Assembly (NCBI GenBank): GCA_947630705.1
Contig: CANRIK010000006.1
Span: 19,302-83,301 of the forward strand
Reading direction: 5' to 3'
Length of the DNA: 64,000 nucleotides
Source of the DNA: an uncultured Clostridia bacterium
GTDB taxonomy: Bacteria; Bacillota; Clostridia; Christensenellales; Borkfalkiaceae
In this document: positions 1 through 8,494 of the stretch, one piece after another
Position numbering within the stretch: the first letter of the stretch is position 1
Layout of the letters: each line of letters opens with the position of its first letter
Made by a program: the position numbers and the translations under genes
The notes under the pieces: model-generated
Told to the model about the DNA's origin: nothing
The model's database searches: none
What the model saw: only the letters and a program-made list of their open reading frames with translations

Positions 1-54
1 AAAAAGCTGTTCGATATCTGCGCCCTCAATACCCTTATGGAGATACGTCCATGA
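1..54 (+). CDS. C-terminus of a STAS-like anti-sigma factor antagonist (partial, truncated by window edge)
   Basis: Open frame from base 1 encodes KKLFDICALNTLMEIRP*, resembling the RsbV/SpoIIAA C-terminus; TGA overlaps the next ATG (ATGA) and is followed by an anti-sigma/sigma pair. Confidence 0.55.
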   Translation, partial: KKLFDICALNTLMEIRP

Positions 55-395
55 AAGAATTGCAAGTCAGATTTCATCTTCTCGACAGCGCCTATATGAC
101 GGCTCTGCGCCTCGTCGCCGGAGCCGTATGCTCCGCGCACGACGTGGACATAGACGCGGCAGAGGACTTTAAAGTGTGCGTTACGGAGAGCGTTATAATT
201 TTGAAAAACTGCGGTTTTGACGCCGTAAACGTCACTTTCGGCGGCGACGGCGTGTGCTGTACCGTAGAAGGCGAGGGCGGCAATCCGATTGCCGGCGAAA
301 ACGAGTTTTCGCTTGCGCTCATTTCCGCGCTTGTGGGCAGTTGCGATATTTCGAAGCGCGGAGAGATAATCGAGAGAGTTACATTGAAATTATGA
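51..395 (+). CDS. HATPase-like anti-sigma factor (RsbW-like, degenerate N-box)
   Basis: 114 aa; EDFKVCVTESVIILKNCG resembles the RsbW N-box; ATGA coupling to the sigma gene. Confidence 0.55.
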   Translation: MKELQVRFHLLDSAYMTALRLVAGAVCSAHDVDIDAAEDFKVCVTESVIILKNCGFDAVNVTFGGDGVCCTVEGEGGNPIAGENEFSLALISALVGSCDISKRGEIIERVTLKL

Positions 396-1123
396 CGGAA
401 GAAAAGGACATCGACGGACTGTTTGCGGAATATAAGCGTACGGGCGACGTCGCCCTTCGCAACAGGATAGTCGAGCATTATCTTTATATTGCCGAAATAC
501 TTGCTAAAAAGTTTTCCGGCAGAGGAGTGGAGTACGACGACCTCTATCAGGTCGCCGTAGAGTCGCTCATCGCTGGGGTTGAGAAATTCGACCCCGATTT
601 GGGCAACCGTTTTACCACCTACATAACTCCCACGATAACGGGCAATATAAAGAACTACTTCCGCGATTATTCCCGTTCCGTGCGCCTTCCGAGGCGGATA
701 TACACCGTAGCGGCAAAAGTCCGCGAGGCCACCGACAAATTTTTCCGCGAAAACGGCTCCAAACCTACCGTAAAACAGCTTTCGGAGCTCATCGGAGTGG
801 ACGAAGAACTCATAATAGAGGCGCTCGAATGTAGGGCTCCCGTCAGTCTCGATTTGAAGGTGAACGCTCCCGACGGCGGCGACGAAGCCCCTTTGTACGA
901 GGTCATAAGCGACGGCGGCAACTCCTTTGAGAAATTCGAGGACTCCGAGGCTTTGCGCACGGAAATCAAAAAGCTCGACCCCACCGAGCAGAAAGTGGTG
1001 TCGTTGCGCTTTTTGCAGGGAAAATCGCAGTCCGAAGTCGGCAAAATTCTCGGCGTCAGCCAGATGTTCGTCTCGCGCGCGGAGAGAAAAATCGTAGAAA
1101 AGTTAAAGGAAGCGTTGCTTTGA
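392..1123 (+). CDS. RNA polymerase sigma factor, SigB/SigF/SigG family
   Basis: Starts MTEEKDIDGLF; region 2 FTTYITPTITGNIKNYFRDYSRSVRLPRR; region 4 LDPTEQKVVSLRFLQGKSQSEVGKILGVSQMFVSRAERKI. ATG at 392 overlaps upstream stop. Confidence 0.88.
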   Translation: MTEEKDIDGLFAEYKRTGDVALRNRIVEHYLYIAEILAKKFSGRGVEYDDLYQVAVESLIAGVEKFDPDLGNRFTTYITPTITGNIKNYFRDYSRSVRLPRRIYTVAAKVREATDKFFRENGSKPTVKQLSELIGVDEELIIEALECRAPVSLDLKVNAPDGGDEAPLYEVISDGGNSFEKFEDSEALRTEIKKLDPTEQKVVSLRFLQGKSQSEVGKILGVSQMFVSRAERKIVEKLKEALL

Positions 1124-1488
1124 TTACGTTTAAGGTGAACAACTTAAAAGCCATGAGCTCCCAGATAGCGCTCTTCGCCGATTTTTTAAAATCTTGCGAC
1201 ATTTCTGACGAGGACGTGTTTTTGAGCCGTCTGGTCTCGTGCGAACTTATTTCAAACGTCATTCGCCACAGCGGAGAAGAGGCGCAGTTCGAGGGCGAGC
1301 TCATGCCGGATAAGATATCCATAACCGTCACGGCGCGGAGCCAGTCGTTTATAGAGCTCAATCCGTCCGCTCCCGACGTTCTCTCCGAAAGCGGCAGAGG
1401 TCTGTATATAATAAACGCCGTAAGCATGAACGGAATAGAGCGCGGCGACGGCGGAAAACTTACCGTCTGCATAAAGCGAACGCGCTGA
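1120..1488 (+). CDS. ATP-binding anti-sigma factor (HATPase_c, RsbW-like)
   Basis: N-box CELISNVIRHS and G-box GRGLYIINAVSM; start overlaps sigma gene end. Confidence 0.75.
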   Translation: MITFKVNNLKAMSSQIALFADFLKSCDISDEDVFLSRLVSCELISNVIRHSGEEAQFEGELMPDKISITVTARSQSFIELNPSAPDVLSESGRGLYIINAVSMNGIERGDGGKLTVCIKRTR

Positions 1489-1605
1489 TAAACTTAACAC
1501 ATATCCGCAAAACCGCATATATTTAAGCGTTTTCGTACAATATTTCGGGCAGTCGGATTGTTCCGAAATTTCCGTAAAACAATAAGTGAATAACCATAAA
1601 AAAGA

Positions 1606-1633
1606 GCGCCGACTTCCGAAAGGAAGTCGGCGC
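1606..1633 (-). terminator. Rho-independent terminator for the minus-strand membrane protein gene
   Basis: GCGCCGACTTCC-GAAA-GGAAGTCGGCGC, with A-run on + (T-run on -). Confidence 0.8.
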
Positions 1634-1657
1634 AAATCAATGTGTCGAAAATATTTA

Positions 1658-3091
1658 TCAGCCGTTGAGACTTGCTTCTTCGTAAAGTTTGCTCATAAGT
1701 CCGTCGGTGACGACGCTGCGCACGCGCGCGAGGTAAATGAATATAGAAGAGAAGAACTTGGAATTGTCTCCGCCCACAACATAGTCGGGAATGACAAGCA
1801 GACTTTCCGTGTTTTTTTCAAGGAACAGTCTTGCAAATTCCACCTTTTCCTCGTTGGTAAGTTTGCGGATAAAGCTGTCCGACGGGCCGTTGTAGATGGT
1901 GTTTACGTTGTAAACAACGTTTCTCGTCTCTATTACGGAATTGGGTGCGCTCTCCGCAACGGGAGTCTCCGCGACGGGAACGTAATCGGCGGAATTGCCG
2001 GACTCCGTCTCCGCGACGGGAACCTCTGCCGTCTCTTCCGAACTTTCGGGTCTGAACACCGCCAGTCTTATTATGGCGATTACCAACTGCGCAAGGGTCA
2101 AAGCAAACAGCAGATAGAAGTACAGTCCGTAGCTTCCGAGAGAGGTGAAAATGGATATTGCCAGCGCAATAAACGCCACAATCTGCACGGTATATCTGAT
2201 AAGATTGCATACGAGCATGAATTTTCTCGTCTTTTTGCCCAGCCCGAGCATGTCGAACAGGAGATTTATGCAGACGAGAATGACTGTGGTAAGAGCAATA
2301 AAGTGCACGATGGATACGCCGATTTCGCCGGAGGCGAGAATTGCCGGATTGACTATGAGAACCATAATCAAATCACTGCCGTAAAATTCCTGTCCGCCGA
2401 AGGAATACAGCGCCGCCGCCGTTTCAAAGGGGCGCGGACCCTTCATTCCGTTGGCAATACCCTCTGCTACCGGCGCAAGCACGGGTATGCTGTTTGCGAG
2501 ATTCACTATGCCGAACAGTACGGCTATGAGGGAGAGGAGAAAAGTTATCAGCTTTATCACTCCCGATTTTCCCAAATATATTATGCTCTGTATTACGAGC
2601 ATAATCACCGTAACAGCGAAAGCCGCGATGACCGTCAGATTCCAGTATGCGCTGTTCGTGGCGAACATTACGGCAACGAGCGGAAGCAGTACGAAAAGGA
2701 CTATGGTCTCCGCAACCGCCGCTATTTTTCTTGCCGTAGCCTTGTGTTTTCTTGATACGAACATGGGTATCAGAAGCACAATCGCCGCAACGGTTACCAA
2801 TGCATACAGGAGAAGGAGAAGCGCGCCTATGTTGAAGAACGCGCCTCCGAGCGCAACGGGAAAGTCAAATGCCGGCGTGAGCGGAGAGCCGAAAGGCAAT
2901 CCGCCTTGCAATATTCCCAACGCTTCGAGCGCGCCGGTCAACTGCAATATGGGCATCTCGTTGAATTTCATGCCTTCCGTGAACGTCAGGGGAGTCACGG
3001 GAAGCGTCAGCCCGATTATAAGAAATACCGCCGCAATTATATATGTTACGATCGCGGGAGTTTTACTTACGAGCTTAATCGTTTTTGCCAT
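1658..3091 (-). CDS. Polytopic membrane protein of unknown function
   Basis: About 477 aa (MAKTIKLVSKTPAIV...), many hydrophobic segments; no family recognised. Confidence 0.7.
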   Translation of the reverse strand: MAKTIKLVSKTPAIVTYIIAAVFLIIGLTLPVTPLTFTEGMKFNEMPILQLTGALEALGILQGGLPFGSPLTPAFDFPVALGGAFFNIGALLLLLYALVTVAAIVLLIPMFVSRKHKATARKIAAVAETIVLFVLLPLVAVMFATNSAYWNLTVIAAFAVTVIMLVIQSIIYLGKSGVIKLITFLLSLIAVLFGIVNLANSIPVLAPVAEGIANGMKGPRPFETAAALYSFGGQEFYGSDLIMVLIVNPAILASGEIGVSIVHFIALTTVILVCINLLFDMLGLGKKTRKFMLVCNLIRYTVQIVAFIALAISIFTSLGSYGLYFYLLFALTLAQLVIAIIRLAVFRPESSEETAEVPVAETESGNSADYVPVAETPVAESAPNSVIETRNVVYNVNTIYNGPSDSFIRKLTNEEKVEFARLFLEKNTESLLVIPDYVVGGDNSKFFSSIFIYLARVRSVVTDGLMSKLYEEASLNG

Positions 3092-3395
3092 AAGCATCTA
3101 TCTCCGAAAATTTTGAAAGTTATCAGTAATTCAAACTATGATGTGATATTAATTTTAATACAACGCGCGGATATTGTCAAGAAATAATCCGCATTTTTTT
3201 GCGTTGATTAAAGGATATTATGGGGGCAATCGCAAAAATTGCCCCTTTTAAGAGCAGTTTGCGCAAAATAAAATAAATTATTTCCGTAATGCGCGCACGC
3301 TACGTTTACATATTACGATTTCTTTTTTCTTTTTGACAAAGCTGTTGCAAAACGGTTTCATGTTTGATATAATTCTGTATGAGAGGAAAAACGAT

Positions 3396-3755
3396 ATGAA
3401 TTCCGAAAAAAACAATCCGACGTACGGCGTTTCCGACGATAAAGCGTCCATAAAATTGATAGGTTTCGACGAGGCGCTTTCCAACCTCACTAAATCGCAG
3501 CGCGAAAAACTGATTTCCGGTTACGACATAAAGAGTCTTGCAAAGGTTTTCGAGGACGGCGGACTTATGCAGACCATCAAAACTTTTTTCAAAAACGGTA
3601 TGAACGTTTCGCGTACGGCAAAAATATTATATATGCACAGAAACACGCTCATTTACAAACTGAACGCGATAAAGAAACTTACGGGGTTCGATCTGCGCGA
3701 TTTCGACATGGCCGTGACTTTCAGTATCTTGCATAATTTATATCTTATGAAATGA
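3396..3755 (+). CDS. PucR/CdaR C-terminal-type helix-turn-helix protein
   Basis: FFKNGMNVSRTAKILYMHRNTLIYKLNAIKKLTGFDLRDFDMAV matches the HTH_30 type domain. Confidence 0.7.
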   Translation: MNSEKNNPTYGVSDDKASIKLIGFDEALSNLTKSQREKLISGYDIKSLAKVFEDGGLMQTIKTFFKNGMNVSRTAKILYMHRNTLIYKLNAIKKLTGFDLRDFDMAVTFSILHNLYLMK

Positions 3756-3761
3756 GGTTCT

Positions 3762-5063
3762 ATGAGTAGAAAAAGTCGATACGTATTGAGATTTTTAAGT
3801 ATATGTGCCGCGGCAGCGGTAATATTTTCGGCAGTTTTTATGTCCGCGTGCGCATTTTCGCGAGAGGATTGGGTCAGGGACATGATCGAGAAGTACTATT
3901 ACCGATTCGACGGCGACTATTCCTCCGTCAGCGGAATGGACGGATTGAGCGTTGACGAAATGATAGCCCGTCTCGACCGTTACAGTACCTTTTACACCGC
4001 AGAAAAATATAAGCAGGTGCTCTCGCAGAACGAGGGACATAAAACTGGCATTGGTCTGAACGTCGAGCAGGGCGAAAACTGCGTACTCGTTGATTCGGTG
4101 ATCGGCGGTTCGCCGTCCGAAGCCGCCGGAATAAAGTCGGGCATGCGCATAGTTTCCGTCTCTTTCGACGGCATTGAAAGCCGGATGACCTCGAAGGACG
4201 ATTTTATGAACTTTGTCGCCTCCGTTCCCGTCGGAGAATCCACCGCCTTGACCTTTTCGGACGGTTTTACCGCGGAAGTATCAAAAATCGAGTATACGGC
4301 AAGCTACGTGCAAATGTACCTCGACGAATGTAACTACTCCTTCGTTTATGAAGGAGGAGAACGCGTTATCGTCAAAGGGGACGCCGGCATAGCCGGACTT
4401 CCGAAGAACGCGGCGTACGTGCATATTTCGCAATTTTACGGCAACGCGGCGGAGGAACTGCACGAGCTCGCCAAAATCTTCAACGACAGACGTTGCGATT
4501 CGCTTATACTCGACTTGCGCGGCAACGGCGGCGGCTATGTAAACGTTTTGGCGGCGGTGGGGGGACTCTTCACTTCGGCGGTATACGGCGGCGACGCGGT
4601 GGCTATGCGAGCCAGATACAAAGATAACTCCGAAGATATAGTAAAATGCGTCCGTTACTCCTCCGACGTGTTCTCTTCCGACGTGAAAGTTTACGCCATG
4701 GCGGACTCTGATACCGCAAGCGCTTCCGAGGCTCTGCTGGGTGTGCTCGTCAGTTATAATATTTTGGAATACAAAAATATATTCCTTACGGAGTACGCCG
4801 ACGAGCCCGTCCGCACCTACGGCAAGGGCATAATGCAGACAATGTTGACCGACGCTTCGGGTGAAGCTCTGAAATTGACCGTCGCCGGAGTTTATTGGCA
4901 GAACGGCAAAACCGTTCACGACGTTGGACTGACTTTGGCCGACGGCTGTCGGGCCGCCCCCGCTTCGGACAGAGTAGTGAGCGTCGGCTATGACGACGAA
5001 ATACTGCCCGTTATCGCCGCAATCGAAGAGGAGAACTCAAAAGCGGCGGAGCCGACCGAGTAA
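3762..5063 (+). CDS. S41 family (C-terminal processing) peptidase with PDZ domain, probable lipoprotein
   Basis: SACAF lipobox-like signal; PDZ-like GGSPSEAAGIKSGMRIVSV; catalytic-type DSDTASASEALLGVL. Confidence 0.85.
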   Translation: MSRKSRYVLRFLSICAAAAVIFSAVFMSACAFSREDWVRDMIEKYYYRFDGDYSSVSGMDGLSVDEMIARLDRYSTFYTAEKYKQVLSQNEGHKTGIGLNVEQGENCVLVDSVIGGSPSEAAGIKSGMRIVSVSFDGIESRMTSKDDFMNFVASVPVGESTALTFSDGFTAEVSKIEYTASYVQMYLDECNYSFVYEGGERVIVKGDAGIAGLPKNAAYVHISQFYGNAAEELHELAKIFNDRRCDSLILDLRGNGGGYVNVLAAVGGLFTSAVYGGDAVAMRARYKDNSEDIVKCVRYSSDVFSSDVKVYAMADSDTASASEALLGVLVSYNILEYKNIFLTEYADEPVRTYGKGIMQTMLTDASGEALKLTVAGVYWQNGKTVHDVGLTLADGCRAAPASDRVVSVGYDDEILPVIAAIEEENSKAAEPTE

Positions 5064-5287
5064 TAAGTCGTTGGCCGACCGCATAATAAGTCGTTAATTT
5101 ACGTAAAAAGAGTTTGCATGCCGACGGGCACGCAGAGGCGCCGCGAGACCGCGCTTTACCGAGGAGCGAAGCGCGGCATATGTTTTTATGCGGTATATGC
5201 CTTTATGCGGCAGGCGTCTTTAAAAACTGCGGTAGACGCCTTTAAAAGCCGCCTTTAAAATAAAAAATCGTACCCCATATATAATCT

Positions 5288-5314
5288 GTGGGCGGCGCAC
5301 ACTGCGCCGCCCAC
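5288..5314. terminator. Bidirectional terminator-like hairpin between convergent genes
   Basis: GTGGGCGGCGCA-CAC-TGCGCCGCCCAC. Confidence 0.7.
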
Positions 5315-5318
5315 ATTT

Positions 5319-5531
5319 TCAGTCGGGCCGCCTCACGTTTTTTATGCGACGGGCGTTGAAAATAATGCACACGAGAAATCCTCCCTCCGAACGGGTGAGT
5401 TCGACGCCGCACTCGCCGTCCGTTTCGAAATATTCGTCCGCAACTCTTTTGAAATCCTTTAAAAACAGCTCTTTTTCGAGGTCGGTCATGTCCTCCCTGT
5501 CCAGCGACAGCATTCTTGTAACCGCGTTCAT
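5319..5531 (-). CDS. Divergent MinE-like protein
   Basis: 70 aa MNAVTRMLSLDREDMTDLEKELFLKDFKRVADEYFETDGECGVELTRSEGGFLVCIIFNARRIKNVRRPD; pattern resembles MinE (KYxxID...LTRTE...NIPIKN); ATG overlaps the MinD-like stop. Confidence 0.5.
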   Translation of the reverse strand: MNAVTRMLSLDREDMTDLEKELFLKDFKRVADEYFETDGECGVELTRSEGGFLVCIIFNARRIKNVRRPD

Positions 5532-6259
5532 ATTCTCTCCCTCATTTTTCTCTTTACAAATCCGTTTAAACCGGAATAACCTTTCAGAAAGTCGAAAAGT
5601 CCTCGGTTTAACCCTCTGACGGAATCGGCCGCCGTCTTGAAGGCGCTCACCGTCTGTTTGCGCCACCTGCCGATAGGGAGCGTCGGGTCCTCGGGTATGA
5701 CGGCAAGTAGTTTGAGGCGCAGAATTTCCGCGATTTTTTCGGGCGGCAGAACTTCCCCCGATATCACCTGTCCGCCGTTGAGCTTGTTGACTATAAGCGA
5801 AACGTCTTTAATTCCGCCGTCGAAGAGCGCGCTCTTGCTGCCGTCCGCGGATTTTATGGAGGGCAGGTAGGGCTCCGTGACTATTATAGCGCGGTCGCAT
5901 ATCGACTTTGCGGCTCTGTCCAGAAGAACATAGTCAAACAGCCCTTCGACTTCGTTCACGGCTCTTTCGATAAGGCTCGTGTTTTTCAGACCCAGCGAGG
6001 GCATGATGTGCAGATTTGACGACTTGGGGTGCGCGCACGCCGTCTGTTTTGCCCTGCACGCCGCTCTTTCGTAGTCTGCGAGAGTATACACCTGCATATT
6101 TCCCAAACCGGCGACGGTCATTGCGCCGGCGCCTATGTTGTCGCCGTCCACTATAAGAGTCTTTTCTCCGGCTTCCGAAAGCGCCAGCCCGAGCCCCACG
6201 CATACGGTAGTCGCACCGGTGCCGCCCTTGAAGCCGCCGACGTATATTTTATCAGCCAT
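5528..6259 (-). CDS. MinD-like ParA-family ATPase with altered Walker A (KGGTGATT)
   Basis: FKGGTGATT, LIVDGDN, EILRLKLLAVIPEDPTLP (E. coli MinD: EILRIKLVGVIPED), C-terminal basic amphipathic tail GFVKRKMRERI. Confidence 0.8.
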   Translation of the reverse strand: MADKIYVGGFKGGTGATTVCVGLGLALSEAGEKTLIVDGDNIGAGAMTVAGLGNMQVYTLADYERAACRAKQTACAHPKSSNLHIMPSLGLKNTSLIERAVNEVEGLFDYVLLDRAAKSICDRAIIVTEPYLPSIKSADGSKSALFDGGIKDVSLIVNKLNGGQVISGEVLPPEKIAEILRLKLLAVIPEDPTLPIGRWRKQTVSAFKTAADSVRGLNRGLFDFLKGYSGLNGFVKRKMRERI

Positions 6260-6325
6260 ATTACACCTTTTAGAAATACTAACACGAAAAGCCGCGCGAA
6301 AATGTGATTTTTTTGTTTAAAAATA

Positions 6326-6355
6326 TATATATTGTGTAAAAAACCGGCATAAAAT
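6326..6355 (+). promoter_or_regulatory. Candidate SigE-like sporulation promoter for yqfC-yqfD
   Basis: ATATATATT - 14 nt - CATAAAAT immediately before the yqfC ATG; SigE-type -10 is CATAcaaT. Confidence 0.4.
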
Positions 6356-6361
6356 ACCCGT

Positions 6362-6607
6362 ATGAAGTTATTGGAACAGCTTCTCAAAGAGCTGGGCGCC
6401 GACCCGTCTTACGGCATAACGTTGGTGCCCCGTCAATGTTGCTATGTAAAGAACGTCAAGTCGGTTGACTATTTTTCTTCGGAAGAGGTCAGACTCTCCT
6501 GCGGCGGATTGCGTCTTACGGTGGAGGGCAAAAATATGCGAGTGGGTCAATATTTCGAGGGGGATCTCATGTTGAAGGGCGACGTTACGGGGGTCAGAAT
6601 TGAATAA
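6362..6607 (+). CDS. yqfC: YabP/YqfC family sporulation protein
   Basis: 81 aa with YVKNVKSVDYFSSEEVRLSCGGLRLTVEGKNMRV; directly followed by yqfD and phoH. Confidence 0.8.
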   Translation: MKLLEQLLKELGADPSYGITLVPRQCCYVKNVKSVDYFSSEEVRLSCGGLRLTVEGKNMRVGQYFEGDLMLKGDVTGVRIE

Positions 6608-7490
6608 TCTTGCCAAAATACGAGTGACGTCCACCGTGGAGAACGCCTTAAAAAAACTTCGCAAGGCGGAAATCTCCGTCTATGACTGCAAAAAACGCGG
6701 CGCGGACTTTATATTTTGCGTAAAAGACAAAGATATCAAAAAAGTTTTTGCAATTTTCGCAAAGCCGTGTTATAATATCGTCGTAGAGCGCGAAAGCCTT
6801 GCAAAAAGACTTCTTTCGGGCGCCGTTCTGCGAGTTGGGATACTCACGGGAGCCGTGGTTTTTGCGGCGGCGGCCTTTCTTTCGAATTTTTTCATTCTTA
6901 AAATAGAGGTCGAGGGCAGCGGAGCTTATCTTAAAAGCGCGGTATTGCAGATAATCGGCGAAGAGGGCGCCGGCGAGTGGAAACCTTTTTCTTCTCTCGA
7001 CGTGCCCGTCGCCTCGGGAAGAATACTTTCTTTGCCGGGAGTAACGTTCTGCAATATTTCAAAACGCGGCAGTGTGCTGTCTGTGGACGTCGAGGCCGAC
7101 GGGCACGCGAACTACAAGGTCAGCCGCGACAATCTCGTTTCCGACGTCTCCGGAAAAGTGGCGGGTCTTGCGGCGATATGCGGCACGGCGGCAGTTTCGA
7201 CGGGCGACGCGGTATCCGTCGGCGACGTTTTGATTTATGCCGGTACAATGGTCGGCGATAAATTCGAGAGCGGAATAGCGGTGGGTTACGCCGAGATAGA
7301 GTGTAAAAAAACGGCGGAGTACTCCGCTCCCGACGATTCCGAGGAAAGCATAAGGAGGGCCTATGCCTCTCTGCTTTTGGATAAAGACAGAGTAATTTCC
7401 CGAAGCCATTTTATCGAGCCGTCCGAAGACGGCGTGCTCATAATAATGGAAATAAACTATTTGCACAAGATAAGTATCAATCTTACATAG
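6600..7490 (+). CDS. yqfD: Sporulation protein YqfD
   Basis: Synteny after yqfC and before phoH; single TM followed by LPGVTFCNISKRGSVLSVDVE. Confidence 0.8.
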   Translation: MNNLAKIRVTSTVENALKKLRKAEISVYDCKKRGADFIFCVKDKDIKKVFAIFAKPCYNIVVERESLAKRLLSGAVLRVGILTGAVVFAAAAFLSNFFILKIEVEGSGAYLKSAVLQIIGEEGAGEWKPFSSLDVPVASGRILSLPGVTFCNISKRGSVLSVDVEADGHANYKVSRDNLVSDVSGKVAGLAAICGTAAVSTGDAVSVGDVLIYAGTMVGDKFESGIAVGYAEIECKKTAEYSAPDDSEESIRRAYASLLLDKDRVISRSHFIEPSEDGVLIIMEINYLHKISINLT

Positions 7491-7492
7491 AA

Positions 7493-8494
7493 ATGAACGA
7501 AAGCATACGTAAAATTTCGGCGGGAAGCGCGGACAAACTCCAAAGAGTGCTCGGCACTTTCGACGAAAATCTCAATTTGATAATGAGCGAACTTGGCGTC
7601 AGCGTCAGAGTGGACGGAGTGAACGTCATAGTCAGCGGCGTGGAGGATAGGGTCGTTCAGGCGACTTCCGTCTTTGAAAACCTACTCATTCTCTGCGAAA
7701 ACGGCGAAAGCGTGGATAAGGGGCGAGTTTCGTACTGCATAGAGCTTGCCAAAGAGGGCAAGGCCTCCGACATAACAAAGCTCTCCACGGGCGTAGTGGC
7801 TATAACTTCGCGCGGCAAGCCGATAAAGTGTAAGACGGTGGGGCAGAAGAGATATGCGGACGCCATAAAACAGCACTCCGTGGTATTCGGCATAGGTCCG
7901 GCCGGAACGGGCAAGACCTATCTTGCCGTCTGTCTCGCTGTTCAGACGATGAAGCAAAAGCAGGTAGACAAAATAATTCTGACCCGACCGGCAGTGGAGG
8001 CCGGCGAAAAGCTGGGATTTCTTCCGGGCGATCTGCAAACCAAAGTGGACCCCTATCTCCGCCCGTTGTACGACGCGTTGCAGGAGATGCTGGGGCTTGA
8101 AACTTATACAAAACTTATGGAGCGCGGCTCGATAGAGATTGCACCGCTCGCCTACATGCGCGGAAGAACGCTCTCCAACGCCTTTATTATTCTCGACGAA
8201 GCCCAGAACACCACGCGCGAGCAGATGAAAATGTTTTTAACGAGGCTCGGCGACGGCAGTAAAATGGTTATAACCGGCGACGTCACGCAGATAGATTTGC
8301 CGGACGGCAAGAAGAGCGGTCTGGAACACGCCGCTCATGTGCTGGACGGCGTGGAGGGCATTTCCGTAATACGTTTAAACGATAAGGACGTCGTTCGCAA
8401 CCCCTTGGTCATGAGAATTGTGAGGGCTTACGAGGCGGACGGCAAGAGGAGGGAAAAACTTGAAGAGCAAGCTGACAAAGAAAGAGATATTTAA
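7493..8494 (+). CDS. phoH: PhoH family ATPase
   Basis: FGIGPAGTGKTYLAVCLAV; LTRPAVEAGEKLGFLPGDLQTKVDPYLRPLYDAL; ILDEAQNTTREQMKMFLTRLG. Confidence 0.95.
   Translation: MNESIRKISAGSADKLQRVLGTFDENLNLIMSELGVSVRVDGVNVIVSGVEDRVVQATSVFENLLILCENGESVDKGRVSYCIELAKEGKASDITKLSTGVVAITSRGKPIKCKTVGQKRYADAIKQHSVVFGIGPAGTGKTYLAVCLAVQTMKQKQVDKIILTRPAVEAGEKLGFLPGDLQTKVDPYLRPLYDALQEMLGLETYTKLMERGSIEIAPLAYMRGRTLSNAFIILDEAQNTTREQMKMFLTRLGDGSKMVITGDVTQIDLPDGKKSGLEHAAHVLDGVEGISVIRLNDKDVVRNPLVMRIVRAYEADGKRREKLEEQADKERDI

Noticed and set aside
254-391. N-terminal extension of the sigma factor ORF (254-391)
   Set aside because: Out-of-frame overlap of the upstream RsbW-like gene; sigma homology begins at the ATG at 392
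1586-2755. 389-aa + ORF antisense to the 479-aa membrane protein
   Set aside because: Low-complexity, Arg/Tyr-rich translation typical of the antisense of hydrophobic coding sequence; the minus-strand ORF has coherent TM segments and its own terminator
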